Source of the DNA: Arcobacter sp. F155
Lineage (GTDB): Bacteria > Campylobacterota > Campylobacteria > Campylobacterales > Arcobacteraceae
Direction: 5' to 3'
Assembly (NCBI RefSeq): GCF_004116455.1
Contig: NZ_PDJU01000004.1
Coordinates: 1 to 64,000 of the forward strand
Length of the DNA: 64,000 nucleotides
Made by a program: the position numbers and the translations under genes. Shown here piece by piece: positions 44,145-53,580 of this stretch. The notes beneath the pieces were generated by a model. It was not told the DNA's origin, made no database searches, and worked only from the letters and a program-made list of their open reading frames with translations. The first letter of the stretch is position 1; each line of letters opens with the position of its first letter.

Positions 44145-45338
44145 ATGGCTAAGAGAAAAAGAAATAGAGATTGGATTCAAGACTATTTCTTTTTATTTAT
44201 ACCTAGTCCTTTGCCAGATGAACTTTTAAGCTCGTGGCTTACAAGAATGGCATTTGAGCATAAAAGAACACTTCCTTTATTTTTCTCTTTATTTATAAGG
44301 CATGATGGAAGTTCTACAACCAGAACAGATTTAGACTTCTTATTTGATGAAAAGCTGTTTAAAACATTATCTCAAAAGAGTGAATTATCTATCAAAGAGA
44401 TATATCAAATGTCTTTAAGAACTGAAGAAGGACAATTATTTACATGTAATGATAGTTTATATCCACCTTTACAAATTAGAAAACTAACAGATAAAAGAAA
44501 TCACAATGGATTAATGTATTGCCCAAAATGTTTAAAAGAAGATAAGATACCTTACTTTAGGAAAAAGTGGAGATATGACTTTTATAATGCATGTCCAAAG
44601 CATGGAATATTACTGACAGATAGATGTTGGCGATGTTATTCAAAAATAGAATTATCCAAAATAAAACATCAAAAAGAACTTTGCATTTGCTATAACTGTG
44701 AAAAGGACCTAAGAGAAAATATTACAATTGCTATTTCTTCAAACTATTCATATGGGCTTAAAGCAGTAAAGTGGTTTGAAAAAGGGTTGTCCAGAGGTTA
44801 TTTTTTAATAAATAAACAAAAAATAAAATCAGTATTTGTTTTTGATAGCTTTACATATTTCAGGTTTTTGTTAAAAAGAAAGGATATTCCAATATTAGAT
44901 GGGTTCCCTTTGCTAGAAGAATATAAAGAGATTTGTAAAAAGTTAAAAAGATATAATTCAAAAAAAGCACTCTCTATAAAAAAAGAATTTATCTTAACTT
45001 CAATGGTATACTTTTTATTTCAAAACTACCCCAAAAACCTTAAATTGTTTTCTATAAACAATAATCTAACTCATAGAGAGTTTACTCATGGATTTAAAAA
45101 TCTTTCTTTTTGGTATAAAGAGTTAATTAATGAAATAATACCAATGGAGAATAAGTTAGGTAGAGAAATAAGTGAAGAAGAAGTAAAAAATGCAATTAAA
45201 TATTTAGAGAGTAACGGAGAAGTTGTAAATCAAAAAAACGTAGCAGCAGTTGTAGGTTGCCATTTTACAATTCATAAAGGGTATGTTAAAATATATCATT
45301 CATTACATGATAGGCATGTAAAAATAAAAGATGACTAG
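44145..45338 (+). CDS. tniQ: TniQ/TnsD-like target-selection protein
   Basis: 397 residues. The TniQ domain opens with LPDELLSSWLTRMA. Zinc knuckles follow: CPKC (126-129), CPKH (150-153), CWRC (161-164) and CICYNC (180-185). The C-terminal 150 residues carry a likely helix-turn-helix (EEEVKNAIKYLESNG ... VAAVVGCHFTI). TnsD/TniQ proteins of this type read a fixed DNA site. Given where the element sits, the obvious candidate site is the 3' end of mnmG. It is longer than a minimal TniQ but shorter than Tn7 TnsD (508). Confidence 0.85.
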   Translation: MAKRKRNRDWIQDYFFLFIPSPLPDELLSSWLTRMAFEHKRTLPLFFSLFIRHDGSSTTRTDLDFLFDEKLFKTLSQKSELSIKEIYQMSLRTEEGQLFTCNDSLYPPLQIRKLTDKRNHNGLMYCPKCLKEDKIPYFRKKWRYDFYNACPKHGILLTDRCWRCYSKIELSKIKHQKELCICYNCEKDLRENITIAISSNYSYGLKAVKWFEKGLSRGYFLINKQKIKSVFVFDSFTYFRFLLKRKDIPILDGFPLLEEYKEICKKLKRYNSKKALSIKKEFILTSMVYFLFQNYPKNLKLFSINNNLTHREFTHGFKNLSFWYKELINEIIPMENKLGREISEEEVKNAIKYLESNGEVVNQKNVAAVVGCHFTIHKGYVKIYHSLHDRHVKIKDD

Positions 45339-45367
45339 AATTCGAATAGGTTGGTATTGTAAGTAAA

Positions 45368-45970
45368 ATGGAAATTGTATATTATGAAAAATTACAACAA
45401 AAATTGATTCCAAGTATATATGAATTAGCATGTATGATTGAAGAATCAATCCACGAACCTGTTAATATTACATTTGGAAAAATATATGAACTTCTGGTTA
45501 GAAAAAAAGGAATATTTTTTATTTGTTATGTAAATAAAGAAGAAATATCCTTTGGATTCCTATCAAATGGAGGGTATAATAAAAAACATAAGAGGCTAAT
45601 GTTTTTTGCTGTTAAAAAGGATTATAGAAATCAATCTCTAGGTAAAAATATACTAAGAAAAGTGATTAAAGATAAAATTTACTTAGATTCAGGGTGTATG
45701 TTAGCTTGTAAAGCATATTTAGAGAAATTTTATGGAGAACTTGGTTTCAAAGTATATAATAAAGTGCATACATCAAAAGATGAAATTACGATGCTTCTCT
45801 CTTCAACAGATTGTAATATAGAAAAAGTAAATTTCGGGTTTTATAATGATGTTGAAGTTAGAGAAGATTATTCAAAAATATATGAAGGAACAACTGTTTA
45901 TAATAATGTTCTATATAAGAATATTTTTCTTGGATTACTTTTTCTAATTCTTTTATTGTGGATTTATTAA
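45368..45970 (+). CDS. GNAT-like acetyltransferase with C-terminal membrane helix
   Basis: 200 residues. A GNAT-like fold occupies residues 1-150, with the motif KKDYRNQSLGKNIL, where the usual first Gly of the CoA loop is replaced by Ser-Leu. The protein ends in one membrane helix (NIFLGLLFLILLLWIY), so it is probably tail-anchored with the enzyme domain in the cytosol. It starts 29 bp after tniQ on the same strand. Cargo; substrate unknown. Confidence 0.65.
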   Translation: MEIVYYEKLQQKLIPSIYELACMIEESIHEPVNITFGKIYELLVRKKGIFFICYVNKEEISFGFLSNGGYNKKHKRLMFFAVKKDYRNQSLGKNILRKVIKDKIYLDSGCMLACKAYLEKFYGELGFKVYNKVHTSKDEITMLLSSTDCNIEKVNFGFYNDVEVREDYSKIYEGTTVYNNVLYKNIFLGLLFLILLLWIY

Positions 45971-46007
45971 TAGTATCTAAGTGTTTGTTTTTGTTATATG
46001 AAATTAA

Positions 46008-47711
46008 CTATATTTTTATCTTTCCAATTAAACCTGCCAACCATTTGGTAAGTTGTTCTTTTGAAAGTTCTTCATTTCTTTCATGATTTTTTGTAGTGAA
46101 TTTAATAGGTGCCTTATATGTATATTTTAATGTATTTGTGGATAGATTTTCTTTCAAAAACAGTTCAATAAAATTATTAAATATTTGTTTGGTGATATAT
46201 GTGTCTTTAGATACAATCACCCAACTTGCAGCAGCTGAAGATGGGTAGTTCTCAAGTTCTAATAATCCGACATATTTATTTTCATATTGGAATGTTACCG
46301 TAATATATTGTCTTTGCCTTTTTTTTATTTTACATCGTTTATTGATTTCATCAGTATCTCTTATCTTTGTTTCTGTTAAATATTGAACATTTGAAATAGA
46401 AAAGTTTTTGAAAGCAGATTGTTGTGATAGAAATGAACTATACTGTTTAAATACAGTAAAGTTATCAATTTCATTTAATGGGTTTCTCTCTTCAACCTCT
46501 TTTTCAAACTCACTTGAGATGACAATTTTACCAATATTCTTTTCACCTTTATTAGATGATTCTGTTAAGCTATGGTCAATTGACTCACCATTATTTTGTT
46601 CTTGATAGATTTTTAATATATTAACAAGAATATCTTTTGTTATTGTTTCATGCTCAATTTCAATGCCATGAAGACTTCCACAACTTTTTTTCTTATCTTT
46701 TCTATGATGGGTTTGAGTATACTTTTTAGTTGCAGGTTTTCCTTTTAATATTTCAGTTATATTTTCAGGAATCTCTTTATCAACCTTTGGAAGATTTTCA
46801 AACTCATCAACTGATGTAATTGTTTTATTCTGTTCAATAATCTTGGTGAATTTATCAAAGCCTATGTCTGAGTAGTCATTTAATATTTCATGTACAAAAT
46901 AATATTTTTCGCCTTTTTCTTCATTTGTAAGAATACTACAGCGCGTTTCAATAGAGAACTGTTGTTTAACAGGAAAATTTGCTTTGATAGGGATATCTTC
47001 GATTTCTTTGTCTATATCAAGCTCTCTCATAAACTTTAAATAGTTGTTGATATATTTACCAATATTATCAAACTCTTTTTGTGCAATTTTATTACATGCA
47101 TATCTATGAATAAAAGCAGCGTCTTCATCGTTTCGAGGTGTTGGTAAAACTATTTTTGCATCATCTCTATCTGGTGTACACATTACGTATAAATCTTCGA
47201 GATTACAATCCAAAGCAGCTTCTCTCATTTCTGAAAATCTAAAATAATAGTATATAGCTATTGCAAATTCCGGAATAATGAGCTTAATATCATTTTGCTC
47301 TAATAGATAACAATTAAGATATTTGGCTTCCTTTAAAAAAGTTCTTTTCCATCCAGCAATAGAAACAATACTTTTTTCATCAATTAGTTCATATAGTTTT
47401 TTAGAATGATTGTTGGTAAGTATTGAAGTATCAATTAAAAACTCTTGTTCAAAGATATTTTTGTTTTGATAGTAATTATTGAGTTCTCCATTACTAAAAG
47501 ATTTTTCTAGAGGAAAATGGGTAAATAATAGTTCTGGGGATATGTCATAGGAGAAGACTTCATTTTGTGTCATATTTTTAATGACCACTTTAAAATGACT
47601 ATTGCCATACTTATCTTCATCAAGATGAAGTTTAAGAGGTAAAAGCAACCTAAATGTATCATTTGGATTGTCTGCCATGAAATCAGGAATGATTCTTTTA
47701 CCTCGCGACAT
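46008..47711 (-). CDS. Transposon-end protein, possibly TnsE-like
   Basis: A 567-residue soluble protein next to the right end, transcribed inward. No motif is decisive. Compared from memory with Tn7 TnsE (538 residues), several features fall in the same order: an N-terminal beta-rich part, a helix block after an IIPEF segment near 145, a variable charged middle (about 310-390) and a C-terminal beta-alpha region. The last 35 residues have N-H, then E-L-S, then a Trp at similar spacing (NHERNEELSKEQLTKWLAGL). TnsE directs Tn7 to replicating plasmids. If this is TnsE, the element has two targeting routes. Alternative: unrelated cargo. Confidence 0.45.
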   Translation of the reverse strand: MSRGKRIIPDFMADNPNDTFRLLLPLKLHLDEDKYGNSHFKVVIKNMTQNEVFSYDISPELLFTHFPLEKSFSNGELNNYYQNKNIFEQEFLIDTSILTNNHSKKLYELIDEKSIVSIAGWKRTFLKEAKYLNCYLLEQNDIKLIIPEFAIAIYYYFRFSEMREAALDCNLEDLYVMCTPDRDDAKIVLPTPRNDEDAAFIHRYACNKIAQKEFDNIGKYINNYLKFMRELDIDKEIEDIPIKANFPVKQQFSIETRCSILTNEEKGEKYYFVHEILNDYSDIGFDKFTKIIEQNKTITSVDEFENLPKVDKEIPENITEILKGKPATKKYTQTHHRKDKKKSCGSLHGIEIEHETITKDILVNILKIYQEQNNGESIDHSLTESSNKGEKNIGKIVISSEFEKEVEERNPLNEIDNFTVFKQYSSFLSQQSAFKNFSISNVQYLTETKIRDTDEINKRCKIKKRQRQYITVTFQYENKYVGLLELENYPSSAAASWVIVSKDTYITKQIFNNFIELFLKENLSTNTLKYTYKAPIKFTTKNHERNEELSKEQLTKWLAGLIGKIKI

Positions 47712-47728
47712 GTTACTTTAAAACTCCA

Positions 47729-47795
47729 TTATCAAGTTTTATTTTACATACTATCACTTTTTATTTCCTATTATCATTTTTTCTTGCTTCTTACA
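47729..47795 (-). repeat. Right end of Tn7-like transposon (TnsB-type sites)
   Basis: Read inward from the tip it begins TGTAAGAAGC. Three repeats have TGATAA/TGATAG at plus-strand positions 47771-47776, 47751-47756 and 47729-47734, spaced 20 and 22 bp, each preceded by A-rich AAATAAAA-like sequence. The tip-proximal TGATAA lies at bases 20-25, exactly as at the left end. Dense packing here and spread sites at the left repeat the asymmetry of Tn7 ends. Confidence 0.83.
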
Positions 47796-47828
47796 AAAAA
47801 AGAGAAATAGTAGTAAAACTACTATTTC
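47795..47828 (-). terminator. mnmG terminator, at the transposon insertion point
   Basis: On the minus strand GAAATAGTAG-TTTTA-CTACTATTTC overlaps the mnmG stop, followed by CTCTTTTTT. The T-run is the transposon junction: the last bases of the run are the target duplication and the final one belongs to the transposon tip. The terminator is left working, so the insertion should not harm mnmG. Confidence 0.85.
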
Positions 47829-49699
47829 CCCTCAGCTTTCTGTCGAAGATTTATGTACATATGAATAATATCAATAGCTGCTGGTGTAACTCCTGATATC
47901 TCACTTGCATTGAATAATGTAGGTGGATTAAACTTTTCTAGCTTTTCCGTAACCTCATTTGAAAGTCCAGGAATTGATTTAAAATCAAAGTTTTCTGGAA
48001 TTTTCATTTCAAGCATTTTTTTCATTTTTTCTATTTGTTTCTTTTGTTTATCAACATATCTATAATATTTAGCTTCTACTATAATTTGTTCTTTTAGATA
48101 CTCTTCTGTATCTTTTAATGAAGGAACTAATCTATCAAACTTTTCAGGAGTAATACTATTTCTTCCTACTAAGTCAATAAGTTTTGCTCTATCTTTGATT
48201 TTATCTTCTTCTATTTCTTCAAGTAATTGAAGATTTTCTTTTTTAGAAGTAAACCATTCATTAGCCATAAACTCTACAGCTTCATCAATAACTTTTCTTT
48301 TATGTTCTACTTTTTCATTTTGTTCATCATCAATAAGACCAAACTTATGACCATAAGCAGATAGTCTTAAATCAGAACTCTCTTCTCTAAGTAGAAGTCT
48401 ATATTCAGCTCTTGAAGTAAACATTCTATATGGTTCATTTGTTCCTTTTGTAACTAAGTCATCAATTAAAACACCGATATAAGCTTCATCACGTCTAAGT
48501 ACAAATGGTTCTTTACCATCAATAGCTAAAGCAGCATTGATTCCTGCCATTAACCCTTGTGCTCCTGCTTCTTCATAACCAGTAGTTGCATTGATTTGCC
48601 CTGCATTATAAAGGTTTTTGATTTTTTTAGTTTCAAGTGTATGTTTTAATTCTGTTGGGTCAACATAATCATACTCAATAGCATATCCATATCTAATGAT
48701 TTTTGCATTTTCTAATCCAACAATAGAGTGAATCATCTGCTTTTGAACATCAATTGGTAAAGATGTAGATAGTCCATTGATGTAATATTCTGTTCTCATT
48801 GCCGTTTGTGGTTCTAAAAATAGTTGATGTCTATCTCTATCTGCAAATCTATTTACTTTATCTTCAATACTTGGACAATATCTTGGTCCTGTTCCTTCAA
48901 TTTGTCCAGTAAACATAGGTGCTCTGTGGAAGTTTCCAGAGATAGTGCTATGTGTTCCTGTATTTGTGTATGTGATATAACAAGGGAATTGAGTAGGGTT
49001 GAACTCTTTTTTATTTGTTCTAAAAGAGAATGGCATTGGTTTTTCATCTCCACCATGCTCCTCCATTACAGAAAAATCAATACTTCCTGAGTCAATTCTT
49101 GCAGGAGTTCCAGTTTTTAGTCTTCCTACATTTAGCCCTAACTCTTTTAATTGAATAGATAGAGTTGAAGATGGTAGTTCCCATGCTCTTCCTGCATCAT
49201 AAGTTTGCTCACCAATGTGAATAAGTCCTCTCATGAAAGTACCCGTTGTAAGGATTACTTTTTCTGATAGGAACTCTTCTCCAAGTTTAGTTTTTACACC
49301 ATAAACTTCATTTTCATCTTTTACAAGTAAAGATTCTACTTCATCTTGGTAAATTTCTAAATTAGGAGTATTATGACAAACTTCTCTCATATACTCTCTA
49401 TATTTATCCATATCAATTTGTGCTCTTGTTCCTTGAACTGCTGCACCTTTTGAAGCATTTAATACTCTAAATTGAATACCAGTAGCGTCAGTACAAAGAC
49501 CCATTTCACCACCGATAGCATCAATTTCTCTAACTAAGTGACCTTTTGCAAGACCACCAATGGCAGGGTTACAACTAGCAGCTCCAATTTGTTCAACAAG
49601 CATAGTAACTAAAAGGGTTTTTTTACCCATTCTAGCACTTGCTAAAGAAGCTTCGATTCCAGCATGACCTCCACCTACGACTATTACATCATATTTCAT
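47822..49699 (-). CDS. mnmG: tRNA uridine-5-carboxymethylaminomethyl modification enzyme MnmG
   Basis: FAD-dependent partner of MnmE that modifies the wobble uridine of several tRNAs. The 625 residues show the N-terminal FAD site [14 protein letters not shown], the [21 protein letters not shown] block, conserved cysteines (CNPAIGG, CPSIEDK), and the C-terminal helical MnmE/tRNA-binding domain ending [22 protein letters not shown]. Length is normal. Its 3' end borders the Tn7-like element and is probably that element's attachment target. Two hairpins lie in its leader. Confidence 0.96.
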   Translation of the reverse strand: MKYDVIVVGGGHAGIEASLASARMGKKTLLVTMLVEQIGAASCNPAIGGLAKGHLVREIDAIGGEMGLCTDATGIQFRVLNASKGAAVQGTRAQIDMDKYREYMREVCHNTPNLEIYQDEVESLLVKDENEVYGVKTKLGEEFLSEKVILTTGTFMRGLIHIGEQTYDAGRAWELPSSTLSIQLKELGLNVGRLKTGTPARIDSGSIDFSVMEEHGGDEKPMPFSFRTNKKEFNPTQFPCYITYTNTGTHSTISGNFHRAPMFTGQIEGTGPRYCPSIEDKVNRFADRDRHQLFLEPQTAMRTEYYINGLSTSLPIDVQKQMIHSIVGLENAKIIRYGYAIEYDYVDPTELKHTLETKKIKNLYNAGQINATTGYEEAGAQGLMAGINAALAIDGKEPFVLRRDEAYIGVLIDDLVTKGTNEPYRMFTSRAEYRLLLREESSDLRLSAYGHKFGLIDDEQNEKVEHKRKVIDEAVEFMANEWFTSKKENLQLLEEIEEDKIKDRAKLIDLVGRNSITPEKFDRLVPSLKDTEEYLKEQIIVEAKYYRYVDKQKKQIEKMKKMLEMKIPENFDFKSIPGLSNEVTEKLEKFNPPTLFNASEISGVTPAAIDIIHMYINLRQKAEGK

Positions 49700-49714
49700 T
49701 TTCTTCCTTAAAAT

Positions 49715-49792
49715 AGTCCTTGTTTTAAAGGACTTGATTTAGTTTAGGAAATCTCTTAGATAAATGTTTTCTTCCACTTATCTAAAAGATTT
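49715..49792 (-). promoter_or_regulatory. Two hairpins in the mnmG-ribE intergenic region
   Basis: AGTCCTT-GTTTT-AAAGGACT (about 49715-49734) lies 16 bp upstream of the mnmG start, next to its AAGGAAG ribosome-binding site. A longer stem, AAATCTCTTAGATAA / TTATCTAAAAGATTT (49749-49763 and 49778-49792; one mismatch), lies beyond it. They could be a leader regulating mnmG or transcript-end structures. They do not resemble an FMN riboswitch for the divergent ribE. Confidence 0.45.
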
Positions 49793-49891
49793 ACATTAAT
49801 AAATTTTCGCTATTATAACAAATTGATATTATGGAATACTTTATATTAGAAATTAATATTTAACTAATCTTTATAAATACAAGGATATTTT

Positions 49892-50506
49892 TTGTTTACT
49901 GGTTTAATTCGAGAAATGGCAAAAGTTGTAAGCCTTCAAAATAGCTTCCTAACACTAAAAGCTAAATACTCTCCTAAGATTGGAGACTCAGTTGCTGTTA
50001 ATGGTGCTTGTCTTACTGTTGTTAGATTTACAAACGATACTTTTACTGTGGAATTATCTCCTGAATCTCAAAAAATCCTAGCTATGGAAAACTATAGAGG
50101 TGAAGTTCATATTGAACCTGCAATGATGATGGGTGATAGATTTGAAGGTCATATTGTTCAAGGTCATGTTGATTGTTTAGGAACAATAAAAACTATAAAA
50201 AAAGATGGGAACTCAACTGATTATATAATTTCACTACCAAGTGAATATGCAAAATATATTATTCCAAAGGGAAGTATTACTGTTGATGGAGTTTCTTTAA
50301 CTGTAAATGATGTTTTAGAAGATGCTTTTAGATTAACAATTATTCCTCATACTATTGAGAATACTCTGTTTAAAACTTACAAAGTAGGAAGTAAAGTAAA
50401 TCTTGAAACAGATATGTTTGCTAGATATATTTATAATATGTTTGGTAAAGGTAAAAAAGACGGACTTACTTGGGATAAAGTAGATTCGATTATGGCTTCT
50501 TATTAG
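49892..50506 (+). CDS. ribE: Riboflavin synthase
   Basis: Joins two molecules of 6,7-dimethyl-8-ribityllumazine to give riboflavin. The 204 residues hold two lumazine-binding repeats: MFTGLI ... GDSVAVNGACLTV in the first, and GHIVQGHVD ... GSITVDGVSLTVND in the second. The start is a TTG with AAGGA upstream; the MFTGLI sequence is the family's usual N-terminus. It overlaps the convergent mreC gene by 17 bp. Confidence 0.95.
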   Translation: MFTGLIREMAKVVSLQNSFLTLKAKYSPKIGDSVAVNGACLTVVRFTNDTFTVELSPESQKILAMENYRGEVHIEPAMMMGDRFEGHIVQGHVDCLGTIKTIKKDGNSTDYIISLPSEYAKYIIPKGSITVDGVSLTVNDVLEDAFRLTIIPHTIENTLFKTYKVGSKVNLETDMFARYIYNMFGKGKKDGLTWDKVDSIMASY

Positions 50507-51308
50507 AAGCTTTCTCTTCTACTTTTTTATCTTCTTCTTGGCTTTGTATTTCTAGTTGTTTTTTCTTATAAACAAAGAAATATTTTTGAGTTAGAACTTT
50601 TGCATAAGGTTCTATTTGAACTTCTTGCATATCTTGCATTTTTTTGATACCAACAACTTTTCCTACTTTTAGTCCTTCAAAGAAAATATTATCCATACCA
50701 GAAGTTACAACTTCATCTCCAACTCTGATTTTATACCAAATAGGAATATATTTTGCTACAAGATTATGTCTATTTTTTGATTTATGAATAATCCCAGGAG
50801 CTTTTGTTTCTCCTACAAAAATAGAGTAGTTACATTTATCATTACCATTTAATAAAGCTTTAGACCTTCCATCTTGATTTACTACAATTCCAGCTGCATA
50901 GCCATTTGAGATAACACCTAAGATAGAGTCATCTTCTTTTTTATAGTCAATCCAAACCTTTGTAAAATCATCAAATTTTACATAAGATAAAACTTTAGTA
51001 AATTTAATATCATCTCTTGTATTTTTTGTTGTATCAATTGATTCTAATACTGAATGTAGTTCATTATTTGAAGCTAGGTACAACTCTTTGTAGTTTTTTA
51101 GTGTTGCATTTTCCTCTTGCAGTTTAGCTATTGTAGCTGCTTGATTAAAATATTTTTCAATATTGCTTTGTAGTTTTACAGCATTATTTACGTACACTTT
51201 TTTAAGTGTTGTAAGAGGATTAAAATTTCTAGCAATTAGCTGGTCTATCTCGAAGATATAACCTAAGCTAACTGCTATAAAAAGAAGAAAGAATAGAAAT
51301 TTATTCAT
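50490..51308 (-). CDS. mreC: Rod shape-determining protein MreC
   Basis: A 272-residue bitopic protein of the elongasome. It has an N-terminal membrane helix (FLFFLLFIAVSLGYIFE), a coiled coil near 45-80 (NQAATIAKLQEENATLKNYK) and the periplasmic beta domains with GVISNGYAAGIVVNQDGRSK and RVGDEVVTSGMDNIFFEGLKVGKV. A charged C-terminal tail follows. Its start overlaps the end of mreB by 8 bp. Confidence 0.93.
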   Translation of the reverse strand: MNKFLFFLLFIAVSLGYIFEIDQLIARNFNPLTTLKKVYVNNAVKLQSNIEKYFNQAATIAKLQEENATLKNYKELYLASNNELHSVLESIDTTKNTRDDIKFTKVLSYVKFDDFTKVWIDYKKEDDSILGVISNGYAAGIVVNQDGRSKALLNGNDKCNYSIFVGETKAPGIIHKSKNRHNLVAKYIPIWYKIRVGDEVVTSGMDNIFFEGLKVGKVVGIKKMQDMQEVQIEPYAKVLTQKYFFVYKKKQLEIQSQEEDKKVEEKASNKKP

Positions 51309-52332
51309 TAGTTATTAGTTTTAATAATGCAGCCTGATCTAATACATTGCTTGTACCATAAGCAACAGCTAATAATGGCTCTTCCGCAACTTTTACTGGA
51401 AGTTTAATAATATCAGCTAGATATTTATCTAAACCTCTAATTAGTGCTCCACCACCTGTTAAAATAACACCATTATCAACAACATCACCAGCTAAATCAG
51501 GAGGCATGTCCTCCAATACAGATCTTACAGCAGATACGATTTCTCTTAGAGGTTCTTTTATAGCAGTGCGTACACCTTCACTACCTAATTCAATAGTAGA
51601 TAAAAGACCTGAGTTATCTCTACCTTTTACTTTGATTTTTAGTTCGCTATCAAGTTTAATAGCTGTACCAATCTCAATTTTGATATTTTCAGCAGTTCTT
51701 TCACCTATATAAAGGTTGTAGTTTTGTCTAACATAATCAATAATAGATTTATCAAACTTATCACCAGCTACTTTAATTGATTTAGAAAGTACTAATCCAC
51801 CTAAAGATGTTACACCAATCTCAGTAGTACCACCACCGATATCAACAACTACATATCCAGATGGGTCAGAAACAGGAATACCAGCACCAATTGCAGCTGC
51901 CATTGGTTCTTCTACTAGGAATACTTCTCTAGCTCCTGCACTTAAAGCTGATTCTTTTACTGCTTTTCTCTCAACTTGTGTAATTCCATATGGAATACAA
52001 ATAATGATTCTTGGTCTGATAAATGATTTTCTAGCGTGAGCTTTTTCAATGAAATATCTAATCATTCTTTCAGTCATCTCAAAATCAGCAATAACACCAT
52101 CTTTCATCGGTCTAACCGCTTGAATATTTAATGGTGTTTTACCAATCATTTGTTTAGCTTCTTGACCAACTGCAAGAATCTTATCTTTTCCGAATCTATC
52201 ATTTTGTACTGCAACAACTGAAGGCTCATTAATAATGATACCTTTTCCTTTTACAGAAACAATTGTATTGGCAGTACCAAGGTCAATTGCCATGTCACTT
52301 GAAAACAGACCTATTAGTTTATCTAATAACAT
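51301..52332 (-). CDS. mreB: Rod shape-determining protein MreB
   Basis: A bacterial actin that positions cell-wall synthesis along the cylinder. The 343 residues carry phosphate 1 (IDLGTANTIVSVKGKG), connect 1 and phosphate 2 (YVVVDIGGGTTEIGV) and the adenosine motif (GVILTGGGALIRGLDKY). Length is typical. It is followed by mreC and preceded 15 bp away by clpX, an operon with lipid A and fatty acid genes. Confidence 0.97.
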   Translation of the reverse strand: MLLDKLIGLFSSDMAIDLGTANTIVSVKGKGIIINEPSVVAVQNDRFGKDKILAVGQEAKQMIGKTPLNIQAVRPMKDGVIADFEMTERMIRYFIEKAHARKSFIRPRIIICIPYGITQVERKAVKESALSAGAREVFLVEEPMAAAIGAGIPVSDPSGYVVVDIGGGTTEIGVTSLGGLVLSKSIKVAGDKFDKSIIDYVRQNYNLYIGERTAENIKIEIGTAIKLDSELKIKVKGRDNSGLLSTIELGSEGVRTAIKEPLREIVSAVRSVLEDMPPDLAGDVVDNGVILTGGGALIRGLDKYLADIIKLPVKVAEEPLLAVAYGTSNVLDQAALLKLITNE

Positions 52333-52347
52333 ACTCTTCCTTCTTTC

Positions 52348-53577
52348 TTAAGCTATTTTTGGTTCTTTTTTATTTGTTACTACATCTTTAGTTATAGTAA
52401 CTGTTTTATTTTCGTACTCAGGTAAATCATACATGATATCAAGCATGATATCTTCTAAAATTGATCTAAGTCCTCTTGCTCCTGTTTTTCTTTCAATAGC
52501 AAGTTTAGCAACTTCTTTTAAAGCAGCTTTTTCAAACTCTAACTTAACATTGTCAAGTTCAAATAGTTTGATATATTGTTTGATAAGTGCATTTTTTGGC
52601 TCAGTTAAGATATGAACCATATCATCTTCAGAGATTTCATTTAAAGTTGCAATCATGTGAAGTCTTCCGATTAATTCTGGAATAAGACCATATTTTACTA
52701 AATCGTGAGCTTCTACATTTGAGATTAAATCTTTCTCTTCTTTATTTCCACTTTTCTTTTGGTTAAAGCCAAGTACATTTGCACCTTGTTTTTTCTTTAC
52801 AATCTCTTCAAGACCATCAAAAGCTCCACCACAAATGAAAAGGATATTTGTAGTATCAACTTGAACTGCATCTTGACCAGGGTGTTTTCTTCCACCTTTT
52901 GGCGGAACATTTACAACTGAACCTTCTACGATTTTTAATAGTGCTTGTTGAACACCTTCACCAGATACATCTCTTGTGATTGATCTATTTTCACTCATTC
53001 TTGCTACTTTATCAACTTCATCAATAAAGATAATTCCAGTTTCAGCTTTTTTTACATCTCCATTTGCAGATTGTAAAAGTCTTGTGATTACATTTTCAAC
53101 ATCATCACCAACATAACCAGCTTCAGTAAGTGAAGTAGCATCAGCAATTGCTAAAGGTACGTCTAGATATTTTGCAATTGTTTGTGCAAGTAAAGTTTTA
53201 CCAGAACCAGTAGGTCCTATTAATAAAACATTTGATTTGTTGATTTCTGTATCATCACCAATCTCATCTTTTCTAAAGATTCTTTTATAGTGGTTATAAA
53301 CTGCAACAGATAAAACTTTTTTAGCTCTGTTTTGACCAATGATATAATCATCTAAAATCTCTTTTAGTTGAGCAGGAGTTCTTAGTTTGATTTCTTCTTC
53401 AACTGAAACTTCTTCAGTGTAGTTATCATTTTCATCATTTGCAGGAGCATTTCCAGTCATTATTTCGTGAGCTGCTGTTACACAAGCCTTACAAATAAAT
53501 GCGTTGTCTCCAGCTATTACAGGATTTGTTTCGCTATCTTTTGAACCACAAAAGTCGCATATAATCTCTTTACTCAT
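52348..53577 (-). CDS. clpX: ATP-dependent Clp protease ATP-binding subunit ClpX
   Basis: A 409-residue unfoldase that feeds ClpP. The N-terminal zinc domain has CDFCGS and FICKACV (Cys4). The AAA+ domain has Walker [16 protein letters not shown], Walker [11 protein letters not shown], the pore loop with GYVGDDVEN, and the sensor-2 [11 protein letters not shown]. It also contains the IGF-type loop for docking ClpP (LGFNQK). clpP is not next to it. It lies 3 bp downstream of lpxA. Confidence 0.97.
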   Translation of the reverse strand: MSKEIICDFCGSKDSETNPVIAGDNAFICKACVTAAHEIMTGNAPANDENDNYTEEVSVEEEIKLRTPAQLKEILDDYIIGQNRAKKVLSVAVYNHYKRIFRKDEIGDDTEINKSNVLLIGPTGSGKTLLAQTIAKYLDVPLAIADATSLTEAGYVGDDVENVITRLLQSANGDVKKAETGIIFIDEVDKVARMSENRSITRDVSGEGVQQALLKIVEGSVVNVPPKGGRKHPGQDAVQVDTTNILFICGGAFDGLEEIVKKKQGANVLGFNQKKSGNKEEKDLISNVEAHDLVKYGLIPELIGRLHMIATLNEISEDDMVHILTEPKNALIKQYIKLFELDNVKLEFEKAALKEVAKLAIERKTGARGLRSILEDIMLDIMYDLPEYENKTVTITKDVVTNKKEPKIA

Positions 53578-53580
53578 TAA

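Larger units (their letters stand above)
23378..47795. mobile_element. Tn7-like transposon inserted next to mnmG
   Basis: A 24,418-bp element. The left tip is TGT (23378-23380) and the right tip is ACA (47793-47795), each flanked outside by AAAAA (23373-23377 and 47796-47800) as a 5-bp target duplication. Each end has three copies of an AATAAAnnTGATAA-type repeat; in both ends the tip-proximal TGATAA occupies bases 20-25. Inside are tnsA, tnsB, tnsC and tniQ, plus a possible tnsE. The right tip is 26 bp beyond the mnmG stop, at the U-tract of its terminator. About 17 kb of cargo lies between the left end and tnsA. The flanking gene pair mnmG and peroxiredoxin would be neighbours without it. 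Confidence 0.87.

Noticed and set aside
23378-47795. CRISPR array or guide RNA for a CAST-type element
   Set aside because: No regularly spaced repeats and no Cas genes are visible; TniQ looks like a fixed-site reader.
49700-49891. FMN riboswitch before ribE
   Set aside because: The conserved RFN core (AGGGGC-type segments) is absent; only simple AT-rich hairpins occur and they lie nearer to mnmG.
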